Shown here: piece by piece, positions 9,105 through 18,531 of the stretch | Numbering within the stretch: position 1 is the first letter of the stretch | Layout: the number at the start of each line of letters is the position of its first letter | DNA from: Allorhizobium sonneratiae | Lineage (GTDB): Bacteria > Pseudomonadota > Alphaproteobacteria > Rhizobiales > Rhizobiaceae | Direction of reading: 5' to 3' | Assembly (NCBI RefSeq): GCF_023700755.1 | Contig: NZ_JAMKOJ010000002.1 | Coordinates: 312,329-376,328, forward strand | Length of the DNA stretch: 64,000 nucleotides | Position numbers and translations under genes: made by a program | The notes under the pieces: generated by a model | What the model was told of the DNA's origin: nothing | Database searches by the model: none | The model's input: only the letters and a program-made list of their open reading frames with translations

Positions 9105-9908
9105 ATGGCACTTTTATCCGGTTTTTCCTCCCGACGCGGACATGGCGCGACCGACCCTGCTGAAGAGGCGGAAAAAAAGCGTTACGAAGGCACGCTGATC
9201 GCCCATGGCCTGACCAAGAGCTATAACACGCGGCGCGTGGTCAATGGTGCTTCCCTCGTGGTGCGCCGCGGCGAGGCCGTTGGACTGCTGGGGCCGAATG
9301 GCGCTGGCAAGACCACCTGTTTCTACATGATCACCGGGCTCGTTCCCGTCGACATGGGCACAATTGCCATTGACGGCAATGACGTGACCACCATGCCGAT
9401 GTACCGTCGTGCCCGCCTTGGCGTCGGCTATCTGCCGCAGGAAGCTTCGATTTTTCGGGGCCTGTCGGTCGAGGACAACATTCTGGCCGTTCTGGAACTG
9501 CATGAACGCAACAAGGCGCGCCGCAAAGAAAAGCTCGATTCGCTGCTGCATGAATTCAACATCGAACGGCTGCGCAAATCGCCAGCGGTGGCGCTCTCAG
9601 GCGGCGAACGGCGACGGCTTGAGATCGCCCGTGCCCTGGCAACCGATCCGACCTTCATGCTGCTGGACGAACCTTTTGCCGGTGTCGATCCGATCTCAGT
9701 GTCGGATATCCAGAATCTGGTGCGCCATCTGACAGCGCGCGGCATCGGCGTGCTGATCACGGATCATAATGTGCGCGAAACACTGGGCCTGATCGATCGC
9801 GCCTATATCATCCACGCGGGCGAGGTGCTGACCCATGGCCGCGCCGAGGATATCGTCAACAATCCAGATGTGCGCCGCCTCTATCTTGGCGACAAATTCA
9901 GTCTTTAA
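9105..9908 (+). CDS. lptB: LPS export ABC transporter ATP-binding protein LptB
   Basis: The ATPase that powers LPS extraction from the inner membrane with LptF and LptG (not in this window). All ABC motifs are seen: Walker A GPNGAGKTT, Q-loop LPQEAS, signature LSGGERRRLEIARAL, Walker B MLLDEPFAGVDP and the switch His in LITDHNVRE. The first ~30 residues form a polar extension found in rhizobial homologues. 267 residues. Confidence 0.97.
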   Translation: MALLSGFSSRRGHGATDPAEEAEKKRYEGTLIAHGLTKSYNTRRVVNGASLVVRRGEAVGLLGPNGAGKTTCFYMITGLVPVDMGTIAIDGNDVTTMPMYRRARLGVGYLPQEASIFRGLSVEDNILAVLELHERNKARRKEKLDSLLHEFNIERLRKSPAVALSGGERRRLEIARALATDPTFMLLDEPFAGVDPISVSDIQNLVRHLTARGIGVLITDHNVRETLGLIDRAYIIHAGEVLTHGRAEDIVNNPDVRRLYLGDKFSL

Positions 9909-10020
9909 CGCATTGTCCCGAGAAAAGGGTGTAGCGGCTTTTCGTCGGGAACAGCGCAAGAATAAAGAGTTACCGCGAAGCTTTGTGCGCCATATTGGGC
10001 GCTCGGCGCTCTCGAAGCTG
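9909..10020. repeat. Composite palindromic repeat after lptB
   Basis: Starts directly after the lptB stop. The first part, CATTGTCCCG-AGAAAAG...GGCTTTTCGTCGGGAA, then GCGCAAGAATAAAGAG, closely matches 46380-46436. The second part contains TGTGCGCCATATTGGGCGC, a diverged copy of the palindrome at 47810-47847. It may act as a hairpin terminator between lptB and rpoN. Confidence 0.7.
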
Positions 10021-10387
10021 TCAGATACTGATTGACCCTTTCAGCCTCGCGTTTATCCCATGTCTTTGGTAAAACGTGCGACGGCCCGCATATGACAAAA
10101 TGCAGGGCGTCACAGCAGGATGACAAAAGCCGAAACGGCCTTCACCTGCAAGAATAACGACAAGCGGCAAAGAATTTACGCGCTCCTTGCAAGACGTCTC
10201 GGAGAAACACAACAGCGGATCTTGTCAGAACAGGTCCAATATTGCGCATTATTTTCAAAACTCAGGCGGCTGGCGCTTGACCTAACCCGATAAAAAAGCA
10301 ATTTTTGGGCCAATTGAGACTTCACAAAAACCAAAACAGGAACAAAAGAAGTCCAAGAGGGAATTGTAGGGGAGTTTTTCGTCCGCC
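10021..10387. other. Region upstream of rpoN
   Basis: The remaining part of the 479-bp lptB-rpoN gap. AT-rich sequence and AGGGG 13-18 bases before the rpoN ATG are visible. I found no convincing -24/-12 sigma-54 site (GG-N10-GC with flanking T/A) that would indicate autoregulation, and no gene. Confidence 0.45.
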
Positions 10388-11932
10388 ATGGCCCTGTCAG
10401 CCAATCTTTTCCTTCGCCAAAGTCAGTCGCTGGTGATGACACCGCAGCTGATGCAGTCGATTCAGCTGTTGCAGATGACCCATTTCGAGCTGCTGCAGTT
10501 CATATCACAAGAAGTTGAAAAGAATCCGCTGCTTGAAATTGCAGCAGGTGAGCAGAGCATGGGCAATGGGGAGGATCTGCCCCCCTCCCTTCAGGAGATG
10601 CCAACGATAGAAGACGGCAGCCCCGTCGCGGCAGAAAGCCTCAGCAGCGACTGGTATGAAGAGACAGGCGAGGCTCACCTTCAGGACCGGCTCGACGCCA
10701 ATTTCGACGGCGTCTTCACCGATGACGGTGTGCGCCAGGCGGTGGATGCGCCCGACCTTCTTGGCCAGTGGAAATCCATGCCGGGTGGCACGGGCGAAGC
10801 TGGCGAAGGCTACGACCTCGACGATTTCGTGGCCGGACGGCTCTCGTTGCGCGATCATATCGAGCAGCAGATCCCCTTTGCCGTGAGCGGCAATGCCGAC
10901 CGTCTGATCGCCCGTGCGCTTTGCGATCATCTGGATGAGGCGGGCTATCTGCGCACCGAGCTTGCCGACATTGCCGAACCGCTGGGGACGACCGTCAGCG
11001 AGGTGGAGCGAGTGCTCACCCTGATGCAGCAACTCGAACCTGCCGGTGTTTTTGCCCGCAATCTCGGCGAATGCCTTGAGATCCAGCTTCGCCAGCGCAA
11101 CCGGCTGGATCCGGCCATGGCCATGTTGCTCAACCATCTCGATCTTCTGGCCAAACGCGATTTCGTCAGCCTCAAGCGGCTCTGTGGGGTGGATGAAGAC
11201 GACCTGATCGACATGCTGGCGGAAATTCGCCGGCTTTGCCCAAAACCCGGTGCCAATTTCGATAGCACCCCGCCAGAGACCGTCGCCCCTGACATTCATG
11301 TCTTTCCCGGAAAAGACGGCACGTGGCACGTGGAATTAAACAGCGACACCCTGCCAAGGGTTCTCGTCAACAATGCTTATTATGCGCAGGTGAAGCGGCA
11401 CGGTATACGGCAGGAAGGTGACCAGGCCTTTATCACCGATTGCCTGAACACCGCCAATTGGCTGACCCGCAGCCTGGATCAGCGGGCCAAAACCATCCTG
11501 AAGGTCGCAACGGAAATCGTCCGCCAGCAGGACGCATTCCTGCGGCACGGGGTGGACCATCTGCGGCCACTCAATCTCAAAACCGTGGCCGATGCGATCA
11601 AGATGCATGAATCGACCGTCAGCCGTGTCACCTCGAACAAATATATGCTGACACCGCGCGGCCTGTTCGAGCTGAAATATTTCTTCAGCGTCTCCATCAG
11701 TTCTGCCGAAGGCGGAGACAGTCATTCGGCTGAAGCCGTGCGTCATAAGATCAAAACGCTGATCTCACAGGAAGAACCACAGGCCATTCTCTCCGATGAC
11801 GACATCGTCGATTTACTGAAAAGCGCCGGTATCGATCTGGCGCGACGCACCGTCGCCAAATACCGGGAAGCGATGAATATCCCCTCCTCCGTGCAGCGTC
11901 GGCGGGAAAAGCGCGCCATGGCAAAGACCTGA
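10388..11932 (+). CDS. rpoN: RNA polymerase sigma-54 factor
   Basis: Sigma-54 directs RNA polymerase to -24/-12 promoters for nitrogen assimilation, C4-dicarboxylate transport and, in symbionts, nitrogen fixation. The Gln-rich activator-interacting region I is intact at the N-terminus (LRQSQSLVMTPQLMQSIQLL, then EVEKNPLLE). The core-binding domain spans about 130-300, the helix-turn-helix lies near 400-420, and the RpoN box ARRTVAKYRE is at about 488-497. 514 residues is normal. Downstream hpf and ptsN make the classic rpoN cluster. Confidence 0.97.
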   Translation: MALSANLFLRQSQSLVMTPQLMQSIQLLQMTHFELLQFISQEVEKNPLLEIAAGEQSMGNGEDLPPSLQEMPTIEDGSPVAAESLSSDWYEETGEAHLQDRLDANFDGVFTDDGVRQAVDAPDLLGQWKSMPGGTGEAGEGYDLDDFVAGRLSLRDHIEQQIPFAVSGNADRLIARALCDHLDEAGYLRTELADIAEPLGTTVSEVERVLTLMQQLEPAGVFARNLGECLEIQLRQRNRLDPAMAMLLNHLDLLAKRDFVSLKRLCGVDEDDLIDMLAEIRRLCPKPGANFDSTPPETVAPDIHVFPGKDGTWHVELNSDTLPRVLVNNAYYAQVKRHGIRQEGDQAFITDCLNTANWLTRSLDQRAKTILKVATEIVRQQDAFLRHGVDHLRPLNLKTVADAIKMHESTVSRVTSNKYMLTPRGLFELKYFFSVSISSAEGGDSHSAEAVRHKIKTLISQEEPQAILSDDDIVDLLKSAGIDLARRTVAKYREAMNIPSSVQRRREKRAMAKT

Positions 11933-12291
11933 TTGCGGGATCTGGGCCTGCTGCTGGGTTTGACACAGAAAGATCAGGCACATTCACGCAACAGTTTATG
12001 CTTAATGGAATATTGACAACTTCTGAAACACTCTCTAAGAGCAGCGGTCAAAGGGAACAGCGAGATAAATTCATGGGCAAAAACAATAAATTAAAGGGGT
12101 TTTTGTCTCTATTTCCTGCCATTTCGACCATAGGGTCGGCGCCTGTGTCAAAGGGTCGGCGCTTGATCGGCAGAGGCCGCAAGGGCTCGTTTTCTAACCA
12201 TAAAGCCCTATCTTGTCCATGATGGAAACGCTTGGATGCGAAGCGAGGTTGGCGTAAGCTCATCTCGTAAATCAAGAAAAGGGAGATACCC
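11933..12291. other. rpoN-hpf intergenic region
   Basis: This 359-bp gap lacks a credible gene; a 74-codon open frame at 12002 has no family features. It contains two direct repeats of AGGGTCGGCGCYTG exactly 20 bp apart (12132-12145 and 12152-12165), and GGGAG upstream of the hpf ATG. Confidence 0.5.
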
Positions 12292-12858
12292 ATGAGTGTG
12301 CGTGTATCCGGCAAACAGATGGAAATCGGCGACTCGTTCCGCCAGCGCATCGAAAGCCAGATTGCCGATGCGGTTGGCAAATATTTCGATGGAGGCTATT
12401 CGAGCCAGGTGATCGTTTCCAAATCCGCCTTTCGTTTCTCCGCCGATTGTATCATCCACCTCGACACGGGCATCAATCTCCACGCCACGGGGGAGGCTAC
12501 GGAGCCGCAGGCGGCTTTCGATGCGGCGGCAGAGCGGATTGAAAAGCGGCTGCGCCGCTACAAGCGCAAGCTCAAGGACCACCATGGCAATGGTACGCCG
12601 CTTGAGATTGCCTATACGGTCATGGACGCCATTCCCGAGGACGATGAGGAAGTGCCGGAGAATTTCGCTCCGACCATCGTTGCTGAAAGCACGAAGAAGT
12701 TGAGGACCATGTCGGTGGCCACCGCGGTCATGGCACTCGACATGACCGATGAGCCGATTGTGCTGTTCAGAAGCCCCGGCAAGGACGAATTGAACATTGT
12801 CTATCGTCGAAACGATGGCAATATTGGCTGGATCGATTCTGCTGCTATCAAAAATTGA
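12292..12858 (+). CDS. hpf: Ribosome hibernation-promoting factor, long form
   Basis: Long-form HPF (188 residues), historically called sigma-54 modulation protein because of its place after rpoN. The N-terminal domain (1-100, MSVRVSGKQMEIGDSFR...) binds the 30S decoding region; the C-terminal domain (about 130-188, KLRTMSVATAVMALDMTDEP and YRRNDGNIGWID) makes the dimer contact that joins two ribosomes into 100S particles. GGGAG precedes the ATG. Separated from rpoN by 359 bp, so it may have its own stress-responsive promoter. Confidence 0.94.
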   Translation: MSVRVSGKQMEIGDSFRQRIESQIADAVGKYFDGGYSSQVIVSKSAFRFSADCIIHLDTGINLHATGEATEPQAAFDAAAERIEKRLRRYKRKLKDHHGNGTPLEIAYTVMDAIPEDDEEVPENFAPTIVAESTKKLRTMSVATAVMALDMTDEPIVLFRSPGKDELNIVYRRNDGNIGWIDSAAIKN

Positions 12859-12928
12859 TTGCCACGATCAGGGCGGCGCCATCCGCCGCCCTGATGCACA
12901 CAGACCAGGCGGTATAAAGGATTTTGAA

Positions 12929-13393
12929 ATGGCATTGGCAGATCTCCTGCAACAGGATGCAATCATCCCCGCCTTGAAAATCAATTCAAAGAAACAGTTG
13001 CTGCAGGAACTCGCCCAGCGTGCCGCGAAAATGACCGGCATTGCTGAAAAGGACATTTTCGACGTCATCCTGCAACGGGAAAAGCTGGGCTCCACCGGTG
13101 TCGGCAACGGCATTGCCATTCCGCATGGCAAGCTGAACGCCATCACGAAAATTCAGGGCGTCTTTGCCCGTCTGGATGCACCGATCGACTTCGAGGCGCT
13201 GGATGAGCAGCCGGTCGATCTGGTCTTTCTGCTGCTTGCGCCCGAAGGGGCGGGTGCAGACCATCTCAAGGCGCTGTCACGCATTGCCCGCGTGCTGCGC
13301 GATCAGGATCTGGTGGCGAAACTGCGTGCCAGCGATTCCGCCACCGCCCTTTATACCTTTCTCAACAGCGACCAGACCTCCGACGCTGCCTGA
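12929..13393 (+). CDS. ptsN: PTS-Ntr EIIA protein, nitrogen regulatory
   Basis: EIIA-Ntr is the terminal phospho-acceptor of the regulatory phosphotransferase system PtsP-PtsO-PtsN. It controls potassium, nitrogen and phosphate responses through protein contacts rather than sugar uptake. The active His is His66 in GNGIAIPHGKLN. The start at 12929 (MALADLLQQDAI) has AAAGGA upstream; the frame extends further 5' but without family similarity. 154 residues. Last gene of the rpoN cluster, followed by a strong terminator. Confidence 0.95.
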   Translation: MALADLLQQDAIIPALKINSKKQLLQELAQRAAKMTGIAEKDIFDVILQREKLGSTGVGNGIAIPHGKLNAITKIQGVFARLDAPIDFEALDEQPVDLVFLLLAPEGAGADHLKALSRIARVLRDQDLVAKLRASDSATALYTFLNSDQTSDAA

Positions 13394-13414
13394 CAGGCTT
13401 TCGCTTTCCTGCAA

Positions 13415-13448
13415 AAAACCCTTCCTGTCGCCTGACAGGAAGGGTTTT
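13415..13448. terminator. Bidirectional rho-independent terminator between ptsN and grpE
   Basis: Perfect 15-bp stem, arms 13415-13429 (AAAACCCTTCCTGTC) and 13434-13448, with a GCCT loop. The A-run on the left and T-run on the right mean it can stop transcription from both convergent genes. Confidence 0.92.
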
Positions 13449-13474
13449 TCAGATTGACGGCAAAGATAATAGTT

Positions 13475-14098
13475 TCACTCAGCCTTGGCTTCCGTTGCGG
13501 TCTCAGCTTTCGGGCCACCCTTGGCGACGCCGACCATGGCCGGACGCAAGACCCGGTCGCCAATGGTGTAACCGGCCTGCACCACCTGAAGCACCGTGTT
13601 GTTCGCCACCTCGGTGTTGGGAATTTCAAACATGGCCTGATGGAAATTCGGATCGAATTTCTGCCCTTCCGGCTCGATCTTCTTCACACCGTGACGTTCC
13701 AGCGCCGACAGCATGGCGCGCTCGGTCATTTCGACACCCTCGATCAGGGCAGCAAGACCGGCTTCGGCAGCGTCACGCGCCTCGGCGGGAACGGCCTCGA
13801 TGGCGCGGCGCAGATTGTCCGATACGGCGAGCATGTCACGGGCAAAGGCCGTCACGGCATAGGTTTTCGCATCCTTGACATCGCGTTCGGTGCGGCGGCG
13901 CAGATTGTCCATTTCAGCGGCAAGCCGCAGGAAGCGATCACGGATCTCGGCGTTTTCAGCCTTCAGCGCCTCCAGAGGATCAGGCTCCGCCGGGGTTTCC
14001 TGCCGGGTCTCGGCAGCAGCCTTTTCGCCTTGAACTTCAGCGCCCGTCTCAGTCTCAACGGCTGCGTCAGGTCCGTTCCTGTTGGTATCGTCGGTCAT
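13475..14098 (-). CDS. grpE: Nucleotide exchange factor GrpE
   Basis: GrpE releases ADP from the chaperone DnaK. The protein has an acidic disordered start, a long coiled coil (about 45-95, [20 protein letters not shown]) and the C-terminal beta domain with [21 protein letters not shown] and [14 protein letters not shown] signatures. The start at 14098 (MTDDTNRNG) has GGAGAA upstream; the frame extends to 14161. 207 residues. It is downstream of hrcA on the same strand, as in many alphaproteobacteria. Confidence 0.95.
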   Translation of the reverse strand: MTDDTNRNGPDAAVETETGAEVQGEKAAAETRQETPAEPDPLEALKAENAEIRDRFLRLAAEMDNLRRRTERDVKDAKTYAVTAFARDMLAVSDNLRRAIEAVPAEARDAAEAGLAALIEGVEMTERAMLSALERHGVKKIEPEGQKFDPNFHQAMFEIPNTEVANNTVLQVVQAGYTIGDRVLRPAMVGVAKGGPKAETATEAKAE

Positions 14099-14226
14099 GA
14101 CGTTCTCCGGAATGATGGTTTCGTTCGTGCCCGATATCAGCGTTCGGCACTGAAAAATCAAGTCTTCCGGGCAATTTCATCGGTGGTTTTGCCACACTCG
14201 ACCTGCCACCGGTTCCCATACACACC

Positions 14227-15312
14227 TCAATGGCCGCTCCGCGTCAGCTTGGCCATGATCTGGGCGGTATAATCGACCATGGGAACAATACGGGAATAAT
14301 TGAGCCGGGTCGGACCAATCACGCCGACAGCTCCGACGATGCGATCGTCACCATCCCGATAGGGTGCAACAATCAGCGACGAACCCGAGAGCGAAAACAG
14401 CTTGTTTTCCGAGCCGATGAAAATCCTGACCCCCGGCCCGCTTTCAGCCAGATCGAGAATTTCGATCAGACTTTCCTTACGCTCCAGATCGTCGAACAAC
14501 AGACGCAGGCGATCGATATCGTCCTCGCCCGCCAACCCTTCGAGAAGATTGGCCCGCCCGCGCACGATGAGCCGCGTCGGCTTGTCATCGCCCTCCCCGG
14601 ACCAGACGGCAAGACCGCGCTCAACCAAGTCGCGCGAGAGCACATCCAGTTCTCCCGCGACCGCCTGTTTCAGCTTTTCCAGATCCTTGCGCAGATCCTG
14701 AATGGTCTGGCCGGTCAGATGGGCATTGAGGAAATTGGCGGCTTCCGTCAATTGCGAGGCGGTGACGCCTGCGGGCAGATTGATGATTCGGTTTTCAACC
14801 TGATTATGCTCACCCACCAGCACAGCCAGCGCCTTGGCCGGCTCCAGACGGATGAATTCCACATGCTTGAGCACGGGATCGGATTTGGCGGCAATCACCA
14901 GACCTGCACCGCGCGACAGGCCGGAAAGCATCCGGCTCGCTTCATTGTAAAGCGTTTCCACCGGCTGATCCTCGGACGAGCGCATCTGCCGCTCGATCGA
15001 GCCGCGCTCTTCTTCCGACAGCCTGCCGACCTGCATGAAGGCATCGACGAAAAACCGAAGGCCCGTCTGGGTGGGCAGGCGACCAGCGCTGACATGCGGC
15101 GAATAGATCAGTCCCAGCTCTTCCAGATCGCTCATCACATTGCGCACGGAAGCCGGAGACAGCGGCATGGGCAGGATGCGCGACAGATTGCGCGAGCCGA
15201 GCGGCTCACCCGATTCCAGATAGGTTTCGACGATGCGGCGGAATATTTCCCGGGACCGCTCATCCAGAGAAGCGGCGGCGTCACCTGCCCTGATCGCGTC
15301 CTTGCCCATCAT
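14227..15312 (-). CDS. hrcA: Heat-inducible transcription repressor HrcA
   Basis: HrcA represses groESL-type operons by binding the CIRCE inverted repeat. The winged-helix N-terminus (about 20-95, [19 protein letters not shown], then [18 protein letters not shown]) and the GAF-like domain ending in [21 protein letters not shown] are present. 361 residues. AAGGAG lies just before two adjacent ATGs (15312 and 15309). No CIRCE site was found in this window, so its targets lie elsewhere. Divergent from rph with 169 bp between. Confidence 0.95.
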   Translation of the reverse strand: MMGKDAIRAGDAAASLDERSREIFRRIVETYLESGEPLGSRNLSRILPMPLSPASVRNVMSDLEELGLIYSPHVSAGRLPTQTGLRFFVDAFMQVGRLSEEERGSIERQMRSSEDQPVETLYNEASRMLSGLSRGAGLVIAAKSDPVLKHVEFIRLEPAKALAVLVGEHNQVENRIINLPAGVTASQLTEAANFLNAHLTGQTIQDLRKDLEKLKQAVAGELDVLSRDLVERGLAVWSGEGDDKPTRLIVRGRANLLEGLAGEDDIDRLRLLFDDLERKESLIEILDLAESGPGVRIFIGSENKLFSLSGSSLIVAPYRDGDDRIVGAVGVIGPTRLNYSRIVPMVDYTAQIMAKLTRSGH

Positions 15313-15481
15313 GCTCCTTCACAAAGCGTTTTATCCCTTGGATAATATAATCGGTGCCAAGGCGATAACAACGGCTTTTCAGCAGCAGCCGGGCGCATTC
15401 CTGTCCATAAATCCGCCTTTTCCTTTGCAAAAGCGCGACGCGCCCCTTAGAAGGCCATTAAACAGAGGAAGGAAGACAGTC

Positions 15482-16198
15482 ATGCGGCCGTCCGGCAGAA
15501 AAACCGATCAGATGCGTAAGGTGACATTCGAGCGCAATTTTTCCAGACATGCGGAAGGCTCCTGTCTGGTGAAATTCGGCGACACCCATGTTCTGTGCAC
15601 GGCAAGCCTTGAAGAAAAGACCCCACCATGGCTGCGCAACAGCGGCAAGGGCTGGGTGACAGCCGAATACGGCATGTTGCCGCGCGCCACCGGCGAGCGG
15701 ATGAAGCGTGAGGCCGCTTCCGGCAAGCAGGGCGGACGCACCCAGGAAATCCAGCGTCTGATCGGCCGTTCGCTGCGCGCCGTCGTCGATCTCGAAGCCT
15801 TGGGCGAGCGGCAGATCACGCTCGACTGCGACGTGATCCAGGCCGATGGCGGCACCCGCACCGCCTCGATCACCGGCGCATGGATTGCCCTTCATGATTG
15901 CCTGAAATGGATGGAAAGCCGCAATATGGTCAAGGTCGAGCGCGTGCTCAAAGACCATGTCGCCGCGATTTCCTGCGGGATCTTCGCCAGCCAGCCGGTG
16001 ATCGATCTCGATTATCTGGAGGATTCGTCTGCCGAAACCGATGCCAATTTCGTCATGACCGGCCAAGGCGGCATTGTCGAAATTCAGGGTACGGCGGAAG
16101 GCAAGCCGTTCAGCGAGGAAGAATTCCTCACCCTGCTCGGCCTTGCCCGCAACGGAATTGCCGATCTGGTGACCATGCAGAAACAGGCAATCGCCTGA
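15482..16198 (+). CDS. rph: Ribonuclease PH
   Basis: A phosphorolytic 3'-5' exoribonuclease that trims the 3' ends of tRNA precursors; works as a hexamer. The sequence matches from [20 protein letters not shown] through [33 protein letters not shown] and [15 protein letters not shown] to [17 protein letters not shown], covering the phosphate-binding and catalytic parts. 238 residues is standard. The ATG at 15482 is preceded by GGAAGGAAG. First gene of a run rph-VOC-rdgB-hemW. Confidence 0.96.
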   Translation: MRPSGRKTDQMRKVTFERNFSRHAEGSCLVKFGDTHVLCTASLEEKTPPWLRNSGKGWVTAEYGMLPRATGERMKREAASGKQGGRTQEIQRLIGRSLRAVVDLEALGERQITLDCDVIQADGGTRTASITGAWIALHDCLKWMESRNMVKVERVLKDHVAAISCGIFASQPVIDLDYLEDSSAETDANFVMTGQGGIVEIQGTAEGKPFSEEEFLTLLGLARNGIADLVTMQKQAIA

Positions 16199-16211
16199 AG
16201 GAAGACACGCC

Positions 16212-16655
16212 ATGTCCCCTGCCTCCCAGTCGCTGCCGGTTGAAACCGTTCTGGAAACGGCCCTTTATGCCGCCGATCTCGATGCGGCAGAGGGCTTTTA
16301 TGGCGGCGTGATCGGCCTGACAAAAGTGCGGCGGGAAGATCATCGCCATGTGTTTTACCGTTGCGGTGAGGGCATGGTGCTGATCTTCAATCCGGCGGAA
16401 ACGGTCAAGCCCGCGCCCGCCGGTGCGCTGCCTGTGCCATCCCATGGTGCCAAAGGTCAGGGTCACATCTGTTTTTGCGTGGCTGAAGCGGATATGGACA
16501 CCCTTGCCGAGCGGCTGAAAGCCGCTGGCATTGCCATCGAGGCCGATTTTTTCTGGCCGAACGGCGCACGCTCGCTCTATGTGCGTGACCCGGCCGGCAA
16601 TAGCGTCGAATTTTCTCAAAAACGCCTGTGGGGCATCGACACGGACGAAGCATAA
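16212..16655 (+). CDS. VOC (glyoxalase/bleomycin-resistance) family protein
   Basis: A single vicinal-oxygen-chelate domain of 147 residues: LETALYAADLDAAEGFYGGVIGL at the start and LYVRDPAGNSVEFSQ at the end are the paired beta-alpha-beta signatures. Family members bind a divalent metal and include glyoxalases, dioxygenases and resistance proteins; the substrate here is unknown. It lies 13 bp after rph and 23 bp before rdgB, so it is co-transcribed. Confidence 0.85.
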   Translation: MSPASQSLPVETVLETALYAADLDAAEGFYGGVIGLTKVRREDHRHVFYRCGEGMVLIFNPAETVKPAPAGALPVPSHGAKGQGHICFCVAEADMDTLAERLKAAGIAIEADFFWPNGARSLYVRDPAGNSVEFSQKRLWGIDTDEA

Positions 16656-16678
16656 GGCCTTAGGACAGGGGACGGACC

Positions 16679-17323
16679 ATGCGCAGACTCGACACCAGAA
16701 CCATCGTCGTCGCCAGCCATAATGAGGGCAAGATCGCCGAAATCGCCGATCTGATCGGCCCCTTCGGCTTTTCCGCCAAATCGGCCCGTGAGCTGAATTT
16801 TATCGAACCGGAAGAAACCGGCACGACATTTGAGGACAATGCCGCAATCAAGGCGCTCGCCTCGGCCAAAGCCTCCGGCCTTCCGGCGCTGTCGGACGAT
16901 TCCGGCCTGGTGATCGATGCTCTGGATGGAGCGCCCGGCGTCTACACCGCCAACTGGGCCGAGCGCGCAGATGGCAGCCGCGATTTCGTCATGGCCATGA
17001 ACAAGGTGGAGAAAGCGCTTCAGGACAAGGCTGCGCTGACGCCGGAGGCCCGAACCGCCCGTTTCGTCAGCGTGCTGTGTCTGGCCTGGCCGGATGGCCA
17101 TACGGAATTTTTCCGCGGCGAGATCGAAGGCGTGATTGCGCCCGAACCGCGCGGCACGTCCGGCTTCGGCTATGACCCGATCTTCGCACCGGAAGGGCAT
17201 GACCGCACCTTCGGGGAAATGACGGCACAAGAAAAACATGGCTGGAAACCCGGCGAGCCTCAAGCGCTGTCGCATCGCGCCCGCGCCTTCAAGCTCTTCG
17301 TCGAAACCTGTCTGGCGGCCTGA
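16679..17323 (+). CDS. rdgB: Non-canonical purine NTP pyrophosphatase (RdgB/HAM1)
   Basis: Hydrolyses dITP, ITP and XTP to monophosphates and so keeps deaminated purines out of DNA and RNA. Family motifs are present: [13 protein letters not shown] (nucleotide binding), [33 protein letters not shown] and [11 protein letters not shown]. 214 residues. GGGGACGGACC precedes the ATG. Only 5 bp separate it from hemW. Confidence 0.96.
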   Translation: MRRLDTRTIVVASHNEGKIAEIADLIGPFGFSAKSARELNFIEPEETGTTFEDNAAIKALASAKASGLPALSDDSGLVIDALDGAPGVYTANWAERADGSRDFVMAMNKVEKALQDKAALTPEARTARFVSVLCLAWPDGHTEFFRGEIEGVIAPEPRGTSGFGYDPIFAPEGHDRTFGEMTAQEKHGWKPGEPQALSHRARAFKLFVETCLAA

Positions 17324-17328
17324 CCCCC

Positions 17329-18510
17329 ATGGCCGAGCCGACCGCGCTTCTTCTTCCCGATACCGGCGAGCCCGGCTTTGGCGTTTACATTCACTGGCCG
17401 TTTTGCGCGGCCAAATGCCCCTATTGTGATTTCAACAGCCATGTCCGGCACCAGGGCATAGACCAGCCACGGTTTACCGCTGCTTTCCTCACCGAAATGG
17501 AGGAAATGCGCGCTTTGAGCGGGCCGAAAACCGTGACCAGCATTTTTCTCGGTGGCGGCACGCCCTCGCTGATGGACCCGGCCACTGTGGGCGCGATCCT
17601 GGATGGTATTGCCCGTTTCTGGACGGTTCCGCGCGGCATTGAAATCACCATGGAGGCCAATCCGACCAGCGTCGAGGCCGAACGCTTTCGCGGCTATCGG
17701 GCCGCCGGCGTCAACCGGGTTTCGCTTGGCGTTCAGGCGCTGAATGATCGCGACCTGAAATTTCTCGGCCGTCTTCATTCGGTCGAGGATGCGTTGAAAG
17801 CGGTGAAACTGGCACGGGAGATTTTCCCGCGCATGTCCTTCGATCTGATCTATGCCCGGCCCGACCAGACAGTGAAAGACTGGGAGGCAGAGCTGAACCA
17901 GGCCATTTCCCATGCGGCCGATCATTTGTCGCTCTACCAGTTGACCATCGAGGAAGGCACGCCATTTTACGGACTGCACAAGGCAGGCAAGATCATCACG
18001 CCGGATGAAGACCGCGCTGCCGAGCTTTACGAGGCCACGCAGGCGATAACCGCCGCTCAGGGCCTGCCTGCCTATGAAGTATCCAACCATGCCCGCCCCG
18101 GCGCAGAAAGCCGCCATAACCTGACCTATTGGCGCTATGGCGATTATGCCGGTATCGGCCCCGGCGCGCATGGGCGGCTGACAACGGGACAGGGCAAGCT
18201 TGCCACCGCCACCGAACGCCATCCCGAAACCTGGCTGGACGAGGTGGAGAAAAACCGCCACGGCATGGTGGATCAGGAACTTCTGGACCGCGACGAACAG
18301 GCTGATGAGCTGCTGTTGATGGGCCTTCGCCTGCGTGAAGGCGTCGATCTTGCCCGCTGGCAGGACTTGTCCGGGCGCGATCCCGACCCCGAGCGCGAGC
18401 GGTTTTTACTGGAACACGGTTTTATCGAACGGCTGGGCAATTCCCGTCTGCGCTGCACCCCGAAGGGCATGCTGGTGCTGGATGCCGTGGTCGCTGATCT
18501 CGCCTCCTGA
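17329..18510 (+). CDS. hemW: Heme chaperone HemW (radical SAM)
   Basis: HemW, long annotated as oxygen-independent coproporphyrinogen oxidase, is a radical-SAM heme chaperone. The iron-sulfur motif is seen in FCAAKCPYCDFNSH (C-X3-C-X2-C), followed by FLGGGTPSLM and MEANPTSVEAERF, plus the HemN C-terminal domain (about 280-370, LLMGLRLREGVDL). 393 residues. It lacks the N-terminal extension of true HemN. Last gene of the rph run; only 21 bp separate its stop from that of the convergent exporter gene. Confidence 0.92.
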   Translation: MAEPTALLLPDTGEPGFGVYIHWPFCAAKCPYCDFNSHVRHQGIDQPRFTAAFLTEMEEMRALSGPKTVTSIFLGGGTPSLMDPATVGAILDGIARFWTVPRGIEITMEANPTSVEAERFRGYRAAGVNRVSLGVQALNDRDLKFLGRLHSVEDALKAVKLAREIFPRMSFDLIYARPDQTVKDWEAELNQAISHAADHLSLYQLTIEEGTPFYGLHKAGKIITPDEDRAAELYEATQAITAAQGLPAYEVSNHARPGAESRHNLTYWRYGDYAGIGPGAHGRLTTGQGKLATATERHPETWLDEVEKNRHGMVDQELLDRDEQADELLLMGLRLREGVDLARWQDLSGRDPDPERERFLLEHGFIERLGNSRLRCTPKGMLVLDAVVADLAS

Positions 18511-18531
18511 CGGCACCGTCTCTGACAGACA

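Noticed and set aside
12002..12225. 74-codon open frame between rpoN and hpf
   Set aside because: No family features, poor composition for a protein of this genome, and no good ribosome-binding site.
15313..15481. CIRCE element controlling hrcA
   Set aside because: No TTAGCACTC-N9-GAGTGCTAA or close variant is visible upstream of hrcA or elsewhere in the window.
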